This document shows positions 21,242 to 33,200 of a stretch of DNA of 64,000 bases, piece after piece. Location: positions 248,001 to 312,000 of the forward strand of contig NAJO01000033.1 of NCBI GenBank assembly GCA_002077065.1, written 5' to 3'. The notes beneath the pieces are model-generated. The model did not search any database. It saw only the letters and a list, made by a program, of their open reading frames with translations, and had not been told where the DNA came from. Numbering within the stretch: the first letter of the stretch is position 1; each line of letters starts with the position of its first letter. Source of the DNA: Cryoendolithus antarcticus (Eukaryota > Ascomycota > Dothideomycetes > Cladosporiales > Cladosporiaceae). The position numbers and the translations under genes are program-made.

Positions 21242-23419
21242 ATGGCGGAGGATTACGTCAAGCTGTTGAAGCAGCAAGAGGCACTTCTCGCGACAGCCAA
21301 GAAGCGTCAGGGTCAGCTACCGCAGCCGCGAACAACCAGGCGTGAGCTGGAACAGGAATACGAGCGGACGGGAGTGAGTGATGTACATGCATGAAGAGAA
21401 GTCGATTTGCGCTGATCGCTCCACAGCTCTCAGACCTACGTGCACGAAATGGCAACCACCTCGTCAAGCAGACCTTCATCGGAGAAGCGTACAAGCCATC
21501 CATAGCCGACATCAACGACTTGAAGCCAATCCATCTCCGCGAGCTTCGCCTAGAAACCCATCATCTCGGACGCATCCTCATCGTGCCAATTTCCTGCAAC
21601 GCTGTCCGCATCACAGCCGTGCAGACCGGCATCGAAGACGAGCATGACCGTGTCGAGCGCCTTGCAGTTTGCAACACTGATCTCGGCATCTCGCCTTCCC
21701 AGACACTACCTCGTGGGTCAGTGCTCGCCATCAAGGAGCCATACTACAAGGCTACGAGCGATGGAGGGGTGATCGTCCGCGTCGATCATCCTTCTGACTT
21801 CCTCATCTTGAATGAATACGACCCCATCATCCCGCTTTCACTGCGGCCTAGAGTGCAAGCTGTCGAAGAGGAAAGGTCGGCCGAGGAGGTGAAGAAGGAA
21901 GGCAATGTGGCAGTCGGGTTGAAGCAGTACCGCAAGGCCACGAGGCTTTACACGGTAGCGATCGCTCTGTGTGGAGATGACGATGCAATGCTAGGTCGAG
22001 CCTTACACCGGAACCGCGCGCTTTCGAACCATTACATTGGCCACTACGAGGCTGCCCACGCCGACGCCATCGCGGCCATTATACCAGATGTCCAAGCAGA
22101 TGACACGAAGAGTGTGGAGCTGAACACGAAAGCTCATCTACGCGCTGGCAGAGCGTCCTACGAGCTTGGCCACTTCGAGGATGCGGCGCGCATGTTCACA
22201 GAGGCTATACGCACGCATACCGACAACGACGTCAACATAGAGCTCGCACGCGCGCTAGACCGCCTGAGAGAGGCGAAGACTGGCTTGTTTAGCTTCTTGA
22301 GCGACAGATTCCTAGGTGGTCTCCCACCACGCCTCGACTGCGCTTCAATCGTCAAGAACACCGAAGTTCGCGCATCTCTTGGCCGTCGCAAAGGTCTGTT
22401 CGCCGTTAAGTCCTTTAGTGCGGGCGACTTGATACTGTGTGAGAAAGCTTTCTGTTCCTCCCTCGGCTCCGACGACAATCAGATGACGAACATCACCATC
22501 AACCTTAACACCAAGCGCATGTCCGTCGGCACTCACGCCAGTCTGCACACCAAGCTCGTCACCCAACTCCAACGCAATCCCAAACAAGCTTCGGCCTACC
22601 TTGAGCTATACGATGGCACCAAGAGCTCGTCAACCCCTCCAGCCACCACTGCCAATCCCCCAATCGACGTCTTCCGCGTGCAAAGCATCCTCGAGCTCAA
22701 CGCCTTCGGCCTTCAAGACGCGCCTCCTCCTTCTTCCCCAAAGAAAGCCGCCAAGAAAGCCCTCCGCCCTGCCAACGACTCCACAGCCATCTTCCTCCGC
22801 GCTTCCTACATGAATCATGCCTGCGATGCCAACGCGTACCGCACATTCATCTCAGACATGCTCGTCCTCCGCGCAACACGCGCCATAGCCATGGACGAGG
22901 AGCTCACAATCGCGTACACCCGCGCGGATCCAGCTTCGGCAGACTACGGCACCACTTTCTCGCACTGGGGCTTTACGTGTGAGTGTGTGGTTTGTAAGGC
23001 GGAGACGCATCCCAAAGGCTCGATCTCGCATCGTAGGAAGGTCGTGAGAGAGGCGGATGAGTCTGCTAACGATCCGGCGAATGAGGCTTCGGACAAGGTG
23101 ACGCCTAGTAAGGCGCAGGTGGCGGCGGCGGAGAAGCTTTTGAAGCGGGTGGAGGGCGCATACAGGCAGCCTGGCTTTGAGCCCGGTGTGCCGAAGTTGG
23201 GCGCCACGGCTATTGCGTTCTGGCTCATGCGTGCGCATATGCTTGATAGCTGCGACCCGGAGAAGGTGAATTACATCCCCTCCTACCCGCTCCGCACCCT
23301 AGCTAATGGTACCTTCATAGTGCATCAAGCTCGGTACCACCGTCCTCGCATCGCTCGGCTTCGTGCCTTCGATTGTGTATGGGGAGTCGGTGGTGGATCG
23401 CACGCACTGTGTGATTTAG
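21242..23419 (+). CDS. TPR and SET domain protein, ending at an in-frame TAG
   Basis: Putative lysine methyltransferase of the SMYD-like, TPR-containing fungal group; substrate unknown. Exons 21242-21373, 21427-23265, 23321-23419 (introns 53 and 55 bp). TPR-like helices span about residues 195-310. The split SET domain starts near 355 (GRRKGLFAVKSF), with the SYMNHACDAN motif at about 505 and the EELTIAY strand. A CECVVC post-SET cysteine cluster lies at about 561. The intron 2 splice restores PEK-CIKLGTTVLASLGF. The frame then meets TAG at 23417, but the same frame stays open for 52 more codons to TGA 23576 with a protein-like sequence (AVYLSQLHEVVEG, AVWAEEMWAVC). Either the tail has been lost, the stop is an error, or a 45 bp intron (23375-23419, GTGTAT...TTTAG, phase 0) removes it. 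The product is 689 residues as called. Confidence 0.8.
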
Positions 23420-23578
23420 GACGTGGTGGTCGATACGGCTGTGTACCTTTCGCAGCTGCATGAGGTTGTGGAGGGGAAGGAGAGCATAGTCAGTGCGCAG
23501 TATGCTGTGTGGGCGGAGGAGATGTGGGCAGTTTGTAGGGGGAGTAAGAGAGGGTTCGGGGAGAGGTATGGGGTGTGA

Positions 23579-23946
23579 TGATGGTGGAGGGAATCTGGAC
23601 GACAGCGAGAAAACTGGAGTGGAGAGGTGGGGGCCCTACGTAAAGTGCGTTCAGCACACTGAGACGATAGGCTGCTTGCGATCTCAAACACTGTGATCAA
23701 TGGGCTTCCTGCGACCGTGTATGTCGTCGTCGAGACATATCTACAATGTCCCCCCACCTGAAAGACCTGCCGCATTGAGCGCATGTGTGTACGCCCCACT
23801 GTGCATGACCGAAGCTTGGAGCTCTTCCCAGCGTGCTGCAGCTACGTCAAGTCATATGCTCAGTTCGTGCATACCTTAGTCTTCTGATCTTAAGTCCTTC
23901 AACATGTCTTCCTGCTAACGAAATCTCCCCTCGTCGCTGCCTCGTC
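23579..23946. other. Intergenic upstream of Pff1
   Basis: This 368 bp stretch between the TPR-SET gene and Pff1 is partly in an open frame that runs into Pff1 from 23833, but it has no ATG before 23947 and no conserved sequence. Taken as promoter and 5' UTR. Confidence 0.55.
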
Positions 23947-26883
23947 ATGGCGCGCAAATCCTCCTGGAACCCGATTGCCTTCGTGCCGGCTCAGGTCACG
24001 ATCATCTCTACGGCCGTTTACATCGCGCTCTTCTCCATCCTCATCTACATCCACAACAACGTCCCGGCGTTACCTTCGAGTCCAACACCAGCAAATGGCA
24101 TCAACCTGACCACCGCATGGCTGGACTTGGAAGAGATCAGCTCGCAGTATCACCCGTTCAACAGTAGGCGGAATGTGGAGGTCAAAGAATATATGCTGGA
24201 GAAAGTCCTCGATGTCGCTAGAGGATTGAAGAAGGACGGCAGAGAAGGCGACATTACCATCTGGGATGGAGCAGACGAGAACGTCACGTTCGTCGACACC
24301 TGGTCTCAGAAGCCATACACGCTCTACGTCGAGAACGAGAACATCGTCATCTATATCCGCGGCACCGACGACGAGCCCGGCCCGTGGTGGACGAGTCACG
24401 AGCCATACAAAGGTCCCAAAGGCGGCGTGCTGCTGAATGCACATTATGACAGCGTCTCCACCGGTTTTGGCGCGACAGATGACGGCGTGGGAGTTGTGAC
24501 AGTCCTGCAGCTGATCTCCTACTTCACACACCCAGACCACAAGCCTAAACGCGGCATCATCGCGCTGCTGAATAATGGTGAGGAGGATGGGCTATATGGC
24601 GCTCACGCTTACGTCAAGCACCCTAGTGCCTCCTTCCCACGCACATTCCTGAATCTCGAAGGCGCTGGAGCCGGCGGACGCGCAGCGTTGTTCCGCAGCA
24701 CGGATGCTGAAGTCACGAAGTTCTACGCCAGCGCTCCGCACCCCTTCGGCACGGTCGTCAGTGGTGATGGCTTCAAGCGCGGCTTTGTAAGGAGTGGTAC
24801 AGACTACTCCGTCTTCAACGGCGAGCTCGGGCTGCGAGGATTGGATGTCGCGTTCATGGCGCCGAGAGCGAGGTATCATACCGATCAGGACGATGCCAGG
24901 GACACGAGCCCAGAAAGCGTGTGGCACATGCTGTCTTCCTCATTAGAGACGATGAAGGCTATGACTGAGTATGACGGCGATGAATTCTCTGGCGGAAAGA
25001 GGGAAAGGAGTGGCAAGAATCGGTATGGCAAGGGCAGCGATGGAGTCTGGTTCGACTTGCTAGGCTTGACGTTCGCAGTGCTGAAGTTGTCGGATCTGTT
25101 CGCCATTTCGGTGACGCTGTTGACTGCGGCGCCGATACTGCTTATTGTTGTGCAAGTCATTATCACGAAATCGGACAAGTGGTATCCGTTCTCGAGGAAG
25201 CAGTATCTGCACAATGCCGATGATGACGAGCCGGTGTACTTCAATGGCTTCCGAGGCTTCTTCCGATTCCCGCTGGCCTTTGTTGTGGCTACAGCGGGAG
25301 TGGTGGCTCTGGCATATTTGCAGACGAAGATCAATCCCTACATTGTGTACAGCTCGGAATATGCGGTCTGGGCTATGATGCTGGGTGCTTGGTTTGGGAT
25401 CGCTTGGTTCTTGCTCACCATGGCTGATCGAGTGCGGCCGACCGCTCTCAGTCGCTTCTACACCCTGCTGTGGATGTATAGCTTTAGCTGGCTTGCTATG
25501 GTGCTCACGACGATCAGTGAGAACAACATGAAAGTCGCATCCGGCTACTTCATCGTCATATACAATGGCAGTATCTTCGTGGCTCTACTAATCTCGTATC
25601 TCGAGCTCCTCGGTCTGCCGAAGCACAAGGTCTTCGTCGAGCATGTCGTGGATGTTGCTTCGCCGCAGTCGACACGACCAGGTAGCGTGTCATCGCGCAG
25701 GCTGCTTGATCACAGCGAAGACCTACCTCGCATCAACGAGGACGACGAGGACGCTCATGAGCGGACTGGACTGCTGCGAGGGGGTGATAGTCGGACTCAG
25801 AACACTTTCTCGAACTTCGGCCGCGGGAGAAACCGAGATGTCAATAAGCCGCTGGACGAGAACGACGACATCTACCTTGCGAAAGCTTACGGAGATGAGC
25901 AAGCTTGGAGCGGATCGTTGCCACAGTGGACTTGGATCCTGCAGTTCCTCATCCTGGCTGTGCTCAATACGATCGTGATTGGCCAGATCGCGCTGTTCAC
26001 GACATCTGCGCTACACCAGACGCCCGCAGACGGCAACAGCGTCTTCCCGATCTACCTCATCATGGCCGTGCTCTCGATACTTCTTCTCCTACCCCTCACG
26101 CCTTTCCTGCATCGCTTCACATTCCACTTCCCAACGCTCTTCTTCCTGATCTTCATCGGCTGCCTGGTCTACAATCTCCTCGCCTTCCCCTTTTCCCGCG
26201 ACGCCAGACTCAAGACCTACTTCATCCAGACCATGGATCTCGATACCGGCATCAACCAGGTCATCCTCACAGGCCTCGACGGCTACATCCAAGACATCAT
26301 AGCCGAGCTCCCCAGCGCAGCAGGCCAGAAGCTGAACTGCACTGAGACATCCCTTTCCCTGCGCACGGGTCTTCGAAGCTGCAGCTGGACTGGCCTTACA
26401 CCCAACGTCGTTCCTGAAGCCACCAGCAAACACGCACTGGCGCCTTACGGCAACCACACCCACTCATCGTACAAGGACTGGGTCTCCTACAGCATCTCCA
26501 CCCCAAACACAACCCACAACTCCGCTCTTTTCACCCTCCGTGGCCTCAACTCCCGCGCCTGCCGCCTCACCTTCACATCTCCCGTCTCGGGAGTTCACAT
26601 TTCCAACATCACTTTCTCCTCCACCCCCACTGTCGCACCAAACGGCAGCACCGAAGTCCGGCTCTTCGGCCGCGAGTTCGGGGGCCAGTTTGAGGTGAAT
26701 GTCACTTGGGCTGATGGGAAGAGTAAGGGAAAGAAAGGGAAGGTGGGTTGTTTGTGGAGCGATGGGAATGGCGTTGGGGAGGTGCCGGCGTTGGACGAGA
26801 TCAAGCGGTTTGCGCCCGTGTGGAGTAGTGTGACGAAGGGGGATGTGGGGTTGGTTGAGGGGTGGAAGGAGTGGAAGATATGA
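23947..26883 (+). CDS. PFF1: Vacuolar membrane protease, M28 family (Pff1)
   Basis: Multipass vacuolar-membrane aminopeptidase-like zinc protease of 978 residues in a single exon. The ATG at 23947 is preferred because it gives the usual start with a membrane segment at about residues 13-38. The lumenal peptidase domain (about 110-370) carries the two-zinc ligands of family M28: NAHYDS, the GATDDG aspartate, the NGEED pair, NLEGAG and the HTDQDD histidine. Eight or so membrane segments follow between about 380 and 760, interrupted by a charged cytosolic loop, then a C-terminal lumenal domain with several N-glycosylation sequons. Domain order and length match Pff1 of yeast and other ascomycetes. 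The gene converges on gtb3. Confidence 0.93.
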   Translation: MARKSSWNPIAFVPAQVTIISTAVYIALFSILIYIHNNVPALPSSPTPANGINLTTAWLDLEEISSQYHPFNSRRNVEVKEYMLEKVLDVARGLKKDGREGDITIWDGADENVTFVDTWSQKPYTLYVENENIVIYIRGTDDEPGPWWTSHEPYKGPKGGVLLNAHYDSVSTGFGATDDGVGVVTVLQLISYFTHPDHKPKRGIIALLNNGEEDGLYGAHAYVKHPSASFPRTFLNLEGAGAGGRAALFRSTDAEVTKFYASAPHPFGTVVSGDGFKRGFVRSGTDYSVFNGELGLRGLDVAFMAPRARYHTDQDDARDTSPESVWHMLSSSLETMKAMTEYDGDEFSGGKRERSGKNRYGKGSDGVWFDLLGLTFAVLKLSDLFAISVTLLTAAPILLIVVQVIITKSDKWYPFSRKQYLHNADDDEPVYFNGFRGFFRFPLAFVVATAGVVALAYLQTKINPYIVYSSEYAVWAMMLGAWFGIAWFLLTMADRVRPTALSRFYTLLWMYSFSWLAMVLTTISENNMKVASGYFIVIYNGSIFVALLISYLELLGLPKHKVFVEHVVDVASPQSTRPGSVSSRRLLDHSEDLPRINEDDEDAHERTGLLRGGDSRTQNTFSNFGRGRNRDVNKPLDENDDIYLAKAYGDEQAWSGSLPQWTWILQFLILAVLNTIVIGQIALFTTSALHQTPADGNSVFPIYLIMAVLSILLLLPLTPFLHRFTFHFPTLFFLIFIGCLVYNLLAFPFSRDARLKTYFIQTMDLDTGINQVILTGLDGYIQDIIAELPSAAGQKLNCTETSLSLRTGLRSCSWTGLTPNVVPEATSKHALAPYGNHTHSSYKDWVSYSISTPNTTHNSALFTLRGLNSRACRLTFTSPVSGVHISNITFSSTPTVAPNGSTEVRLFGREFGGQFEVNVTWADGKSKGKKGKVGCLWSDGNGVGEVPALDEIKRFAPVWSSVTKGDVGLVEGWKEWKI

Positions 26884-27232
26884 GCAAGGAAGTCGTCGCG
26901 CTCTTGCGGAGACTTTCAAGGTCCTCATGATACGGTCGACTGCACCGCATTTCTCGTTCTACTACGACCGCCCAGGTGAGAGGCCATCACAGCGAACACA
27001 CTCAGACATTTTGCATCTGCGGAGACGGCGATCACAGCATAGAATGGAATCGTATGTTGTGGAAGTGTGTTCAATCACACTAGGGTAATATATATGTACA
27101 TACACGTCAAGGCACAGCTAATGCTGACTACACTCCAACCCGGCCATCGCTTCCATGTCCATTTCCCCCATTTTCCCATTTTATCCCGAAACGCCGCGGA
27201 GAACCAATCTCAAATCAAATATCCTACACTCC
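26884..27232. other. Intergenic between convergent Pff1 and gtb3 genes
   Basis: This 349 bp stretch between two convergent stops must contain both 3' UTRs. A TATATATGTACATA run near 27088-27101 resembles fungal 3'-end efficiency elements. No gene. Confidence 0.5.
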
Positions 27233-30200
27233 TCACACCATATCCTGCGCATCCACCCTCTGGTATCGCGCGTTCTTCGCCCCCGTCGCACTCGCAGCCT
27301 CAATCTTGAAACTATACGCGCTCGGCGCCCGGATACTGCCACCCCTCGGCGTGCTTCTTCCGCTCCGAGCCATAAGACTCGGGCTATCGCTCTCCCGCTT
27401 CAGACTCCAGCGGCTGAAGATCGGCACAGCCTTGCGACTACGCTCCAAGTAGCGAGGCGATTGCAGTTTGCCGACCCACAACATTTGCTCGTGCTCGCGC
27501 AAGTAGCGCTCTGAGGAGAAGGAGTCGAGCACGTTCTTGCGGCCCATCATTCCGAGCTTGCGGCGGGAGGGCGCTTTGTCGTACATGCGTTGCTGGATTG
27601 CGGCGACTTCCTCTTTGGAAGGATGGAGCGAGAGCTTTGGTTTATAGCCCGGTGGATCCCCGTCGGCGTACTCAGCCCACTCGTCTAGCAGACCCATGAC
27701 GTTCACTTGCGCTTTCGCCAGCGAGTAACTGTCGTTGGGTGCCACAACAGCGGAGAACTTTTTCCATGTCACGGGGTCGGTGACGACGCGGAAGGAGGCG
27801 CCGACGTCTGTGCACACGACTGGCACACCGGTCAAGGCTGCTTCGCCCATAGCTAGCGGCAGGCCTTCGGAAATGGAGCTGTTGAGGAAGATCCACGCTT
27901 CTTCTAGCACCTTTGAGGGATTGCCGAGACCTTTCAGCGCGACGTGGTCGCGCAGACCCTTCGAGGCGAGAATCTCCTTGCACTCGACGGAATATGAGGG
28001 CGCTTTCTCCATGTCGCCGTAGATGTCTAGCTGATAGTCCGTGAAGCCCCATTCGTTAACGATGATATCCGCGGCCAGAATGGCGTTCTTGATGTCCTTC
28101 ACGAAGCGGACGTGGGACAACATGACCACGGTGGGGATCTTCGACTTGATCTTCTCGATCGGCTGGAACTTCTCCATGTTGCAGATACCGTTCACCACGG
28201 GGTCGATCTTGCGCGCGTATTGGCGACGATGGCACAGAGTGTTCTCTTGACTGCCGATCTCGACTTCCCAGCCGGGGTTGAAGAAATCCGCACAAGGCAG
28301 CACGACGTCGGCGTAGTGCAGGATTAGTGTGGACGTCATGCGTGAGAGCGAGATGAGCGATGTGCAGACGAAGGGCGCGTCGAACGACATAGCCGAGGAC
28401 AAGAAGACCGTCACCTCGCGCCAGGAAATACAGTGATCCCAGACGTGGAAGGTGCAGTTGCGCTTGAGCTTGCAGAGCACGCCAAAAGACGCGCCCGCGA
28501 AGTGATGCGAGGCTTGGAAGACATCTGGGATGCGCTCTGGCACGGGCAGCGAGAAGATGAAGAGGTAGCGATGCCACATGTCCAAGGCGTTGTCGAGATG
28601 GGCGAGCGTTGGGCGTTCAGCGTCGAGCCATTGGGAGATCGGCCGTGCGTTCTCGACGTCTTCCGAGAGCCACAGTTCTTGCCACTTTTCTTTGACGGTC
28701 TGAGACATCCAGACATCACCCCAGTGACGATCTTGGAAGTAATTGTTCAAATCTATCAGCGCGCGGGAGGACTCCTCGATGTGTGCGTGCGTGAACTTGA
28801 TGGCGCGGGCGCATTTCACGAGGCTGGTGAGGATGGGGAAGAAGTGCTTCTTGATATCCTCATCGCGGGTATCGTAAGATCTGCGTTGTGCGGCCGAGTC
28901 TAGGGAATCTTGGAAGATGCCGTGGATGGGCGTGAGGTAGTCTAGACCCCAGAGCGGCAGGATCGAAAGTGACTGGACGTTCTTCTCGATCTGGAACTTC
29001 GGCACGCTGTAGTCATTTGCGGACTCGGCGACGACGTGCCAGCGAATGGTCTTGAGATCGTTGACCATGTCTCTGCGGCAGGCGGAGACACCACCACCTT
29101 CTATTGGCCAGGTACCGGTATCCATGGCGAGGATGTGCAGGACGTCGTCGCTGTCTTGCATTTGCGACTCTTGGGTTCTGGTGTTGATTCGTGAATCACC
29201 GCCTTGACCAAAAGTGCAGAGATCACTGTACTTGTAGGCGATGGAGGACCAGGATGCGATCTCGGGGTCCATGTCAGTCCTTGCGATGATGGCGTCGACT
29301 TGCGAGTCGAGGTACTCTCCTGCAGCTCTGAGCTGGCCGAGATCGCGGCCGGCCCAGTATGGTCGCAGCACGCTGTCAGCACGCATCGACATCTCGTCGA
29401 GCCATCGGACAGTGACTGCATCGATATCCTTAGTGCCCTTCCACGTCTGCCACAGATGTGTACGGGCGAGCGAGGTCGAGACAGGGTAGATCTTCGAGCT
29501 GAGCCCGAGCGATCTAGTGATGACGTTCGATGAAGCAGAGCGGAAGGTGAAGAGTGGGTTGTCGGCGATGAAACTACAGTTGGTCGGCTTCTTGAGCACA
29601 CCGAACCAGTCAAAAGTGATCATGTCTGGCGTAGCACTAGGCCTGCCGTTGAACTGCGTGATGATTTCCGGATGCTGCCTGTGCTCGTACACCCAAGTGC
29701 AGTGGTACGTGTCTTCGCCTTGCTGGAACGTCGCCTCCGTGACCTTCGGGTTCGGGATCCACTTATTCAGCTTGTCGGGATTCTTCGTGGGCGGCACACA
29801 CCAAGCTACGTTCATCTTGATATGAGCAAGGACGAACTCAGCTCGAAGCAGCTCGTCGTCGAAACGGGCGTTTTTGCGGTAGAAGAGCTTGAACTCCACA
29901 GTGTTGCCGTCCTTGAGGTATGATCCTGATTCGAGATAACCGCGCTCATCGTACTGGATGGTGTGACCAGATCGGTCGCCCTTGATGCATTCGCGTGATA
30001 TAGGCAGATCGCTGCCAGTAGCCTTGCTTCCTTCTGCGTACTCGTAAGCGTAGATGTTGGAGACAGATTCCTTCTGGTACTCCTCTCGTCGCTTCAGCAT
30101 CATGCGCTTCGAATAAGTATTGACCGCGATGAGCTGCCCAAGAGCTGTAGGCTGTGTAGCATGTCGTCCGGAGTAGTGATGGAACTCGATCTCGCCGTTG

Positions 30201-33200
30201 CCGGTAGGCTTGAAGAAACCAGTCGAAGGGCCTTTCAAACCCTCGACAGTGACTTTGCCCTTCTTCTGCAAGCTAGTCTTGATACCTTTCATGTTCGACT
30301 GAAGCATGTGGATTTTCTCCCTACGATGGAACATGAATATCGGCAGGATAGCACGTTGCATGGTTTTGCAGTAAACCCATAGTCCGTTCAGGGCAATGCG
30401 TGCAGGCCAACGGAGAATCGCCGGCTTGCCGGTGATGACATAGTCCAACTCGCGTTGAAATTCTGGGTCTGCGACGATGGCTACCACGAAGAACTTGATC
30501 GTGAAGCGAATGGACTGAACAATGCGCATGACCGGCCACATGAGCTTAACGATCAGCCCCGAGTCGGCAGAAGGTCGCACATCGGGCATGGCCGCAGCAA
30601 TGAAGCGCTGGTACTCTGATTCTGATGGTGCCGCGCGATCTTGGTAGTGGAAGTCGGCCTCCACAGCCTTTGCGTACTCGTTCGTCATGGCAGCAAGCGT
30701 GGCGCCGAAGTTACATCGGGCAACGTGTGCTTCGAGATCAACACCGGTGTTCTTGATGCTGTTGCGGATCCAGGCAGCTTGATCGGTGTTAATGTCACAT
30801 TGCTCGCCACAACATCTCTTCAGCAGCGCAGTGCGAACCTTCTCGGGCAAGCGGTCCCACTCTATGTCGCAGTTTACCCCGAGTAGCAGGTAGCGCAGGC
30901 ACTCATCATCACCGCTCTTCAAGATACGAGTGCGCTCGGACGCCGACCACTCGAGCTGTCGCTTCACACCTTCCGGCAAAGTGAGATCGTTGCCGTTGAA
31001 CTCGACAGCAAACAGCTCGGACATGTTGGAGTGGTCCCTGGAGAACGCAAACCGCGCCTCGGCGGCAGCTTGGACAATCGACTCGGCAATGACCTTGCAG
31101 TTACGACGAATGTCAGCCACCCACTCGTCACCAGACACATCCAGTCCGACAAGCACAAGAATGTGTAAGTGGCCGTCGGAAAGTCGGGAGACAGCTCTGA
31201 TCTTCTGCTCTTGCTGCAAGAAATGGCGCGCTGGAACAAGATCGATGGTGATATTGCCGCTAGCCCACAACGAAGCAGCTTCTGAGACGAGGCGGTCTGC
31301 AGAAGGGAAGGCGACATACAAAGCTTCGGGTTTCTCGGCAGTGGCTTGTGTGTTGAGGATCTGCATGACCTCTACGCCGGGATGTGTCTTCGGATCGATC
31401 TTGAAGCGGTACTCGCCCGGTAGAGCACACAGGGCATCGTACGTCTCTAACAGCGTGCGCTGAGAGAAGCCGGCATCGGGTCCGAGTGCGCTGTAGTAGA
31501 ATTTCGATGGCGCTGCTTTGGCCTCGTGCTTCTGCTTTTTGAATTTACCCCAGCCAACGTCGGCAGTGCGGAGGGACAGAATCGCCGCCATCCAGGTAGA
31601 TACAGCAAGAGCGACAACGCCGCTGTAGGTGAAGTCGCCGTGGTAGGTGATCAACAGGGGACCGAGCACCAATCCAGTAAATGCGGAAATCATCAGGTCG
31701 CCCATCGCGAGTGAGCCTGTGTAGATTCTGTTGTACTGGTAAGTGAGCAGTCCAGTGTAGGCACCCATGTATGACAAGAACATGATGGTTCCGGAGCGTG
31801 TGCCATCGAATGTCCACATCAGCGCAGCGCACACCGCAATACCCCAGGTGTGGGTAAAGAAGAACTTTGAGTAGTTCGTCCAGTACAGAGATCTTCGCGC
31901 TTTCGCGTCATTGATGGCAACTTGTTTTAGGTAAGCGAGCGAGGAGATGGGCTGACTCGTCTTCTTGTTTGCCCTTGCCCACAGTGGTGTAGCGACTGCA
32001 TCCAAGCACACGGCGGCGATCAGGTAATAGGCTAGACCGAAACCAACAGGCAGGCGGAAGTCACCTGTATCGCCACTGGGCTTGCCGGTGGTGGTGTCTC
32101 CGGCACCGACAGATACTCCGGAGAGACCGACGAGCTTACCGCCAGAAAGCATAGAGACCCACTTGTCCATGAGGGCGATAATGAAGTAGAGAACACCACA
32201 CCAGACCTCATTGCCTCCAGCACGCCAGTGCACGAAAGCGTTATGGAGCTTCAGTCCCTTTTGCATCTCCTTGAGTGTATCGATCGCAGTCTTGCATTGC
32301 AAATTCCATGTTGGGCTGTACGGGTAGGGCATTTTTGTCCTGGAGTATTTGCAGTACCAGTCCATGAGGAAGCAGGTAGCTTCATATCCTTGTGCCAGCT
32401 TCTGAACCATCTCATCGGCTGTGGATTTCTCCCAACGCTTCAATGCGAGCTCTTTCTGCACAGCGACAAAAATCGCTGTTCGGGGCAGGGGAGTAGGCGC
32501 CAGATCAGCGATGCCCTTGGGCAAGTCCTCGGCTGGTGTTATCTTCATGTACCAGTTGACGATGTCGCTGTCTGAGTAGACTGGCACGCTGAGGTACCAT
32601 GAACCCCATCTGAAGACGATGTTGCGGGAATTGTACATCAAGATGCTCAGGAATCCGACGAGCACGCAGGGATAGACAACGTTGTCATGGCCAGTCCAGC
32701 GCGTGATGATGGGAGGAATAGCCAGAAGGGGAATGCAGGCGACCACGGTGACACGTCCTGACTGGAACATGAATCCAGGGAATTGGTACATTGCTAGCGT
32801 GGCCAGCAGGGTGAGGTATGTCGACATGATCAGCAGGTAGAACGCGAAGAAGAACCCAGCGTAGGGACTGTGGATGATTGAGATGACGATGAAGCCACCC
32901 AGAGCAACCACAAGGCCCACGCAGACGCCCGCGATGAAGCGCGTGAGCACGAACATGTTCATTACCGGGAATGCCATGGAGTGTAGGTAGTAGCTGCCGC
33001 CGTGGCCAATCCATGTTCCAAAGGCACCAGTGAGTAGCAGTCCGAACATAAGCCCGGCAGTGGCGTGCGATACCTCAACCTTGCTCATGAAGGCGCTCAA
33101 GTACAGTCCGCGGCCAGTGGTCGTCAAGAGAAGGATATCGATCAAGGCAGGCACAGCGAAGATACCCAGGAACGTGACTTGGTAGTACCATGGTAGATCG

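Noticed and set aside
23833..23946. Upstream extension of Pff1
   Set aside because: The extra 38 codons have no ATG and no conserved sequence; ATG 23947 gives the usual start and membrane segment.
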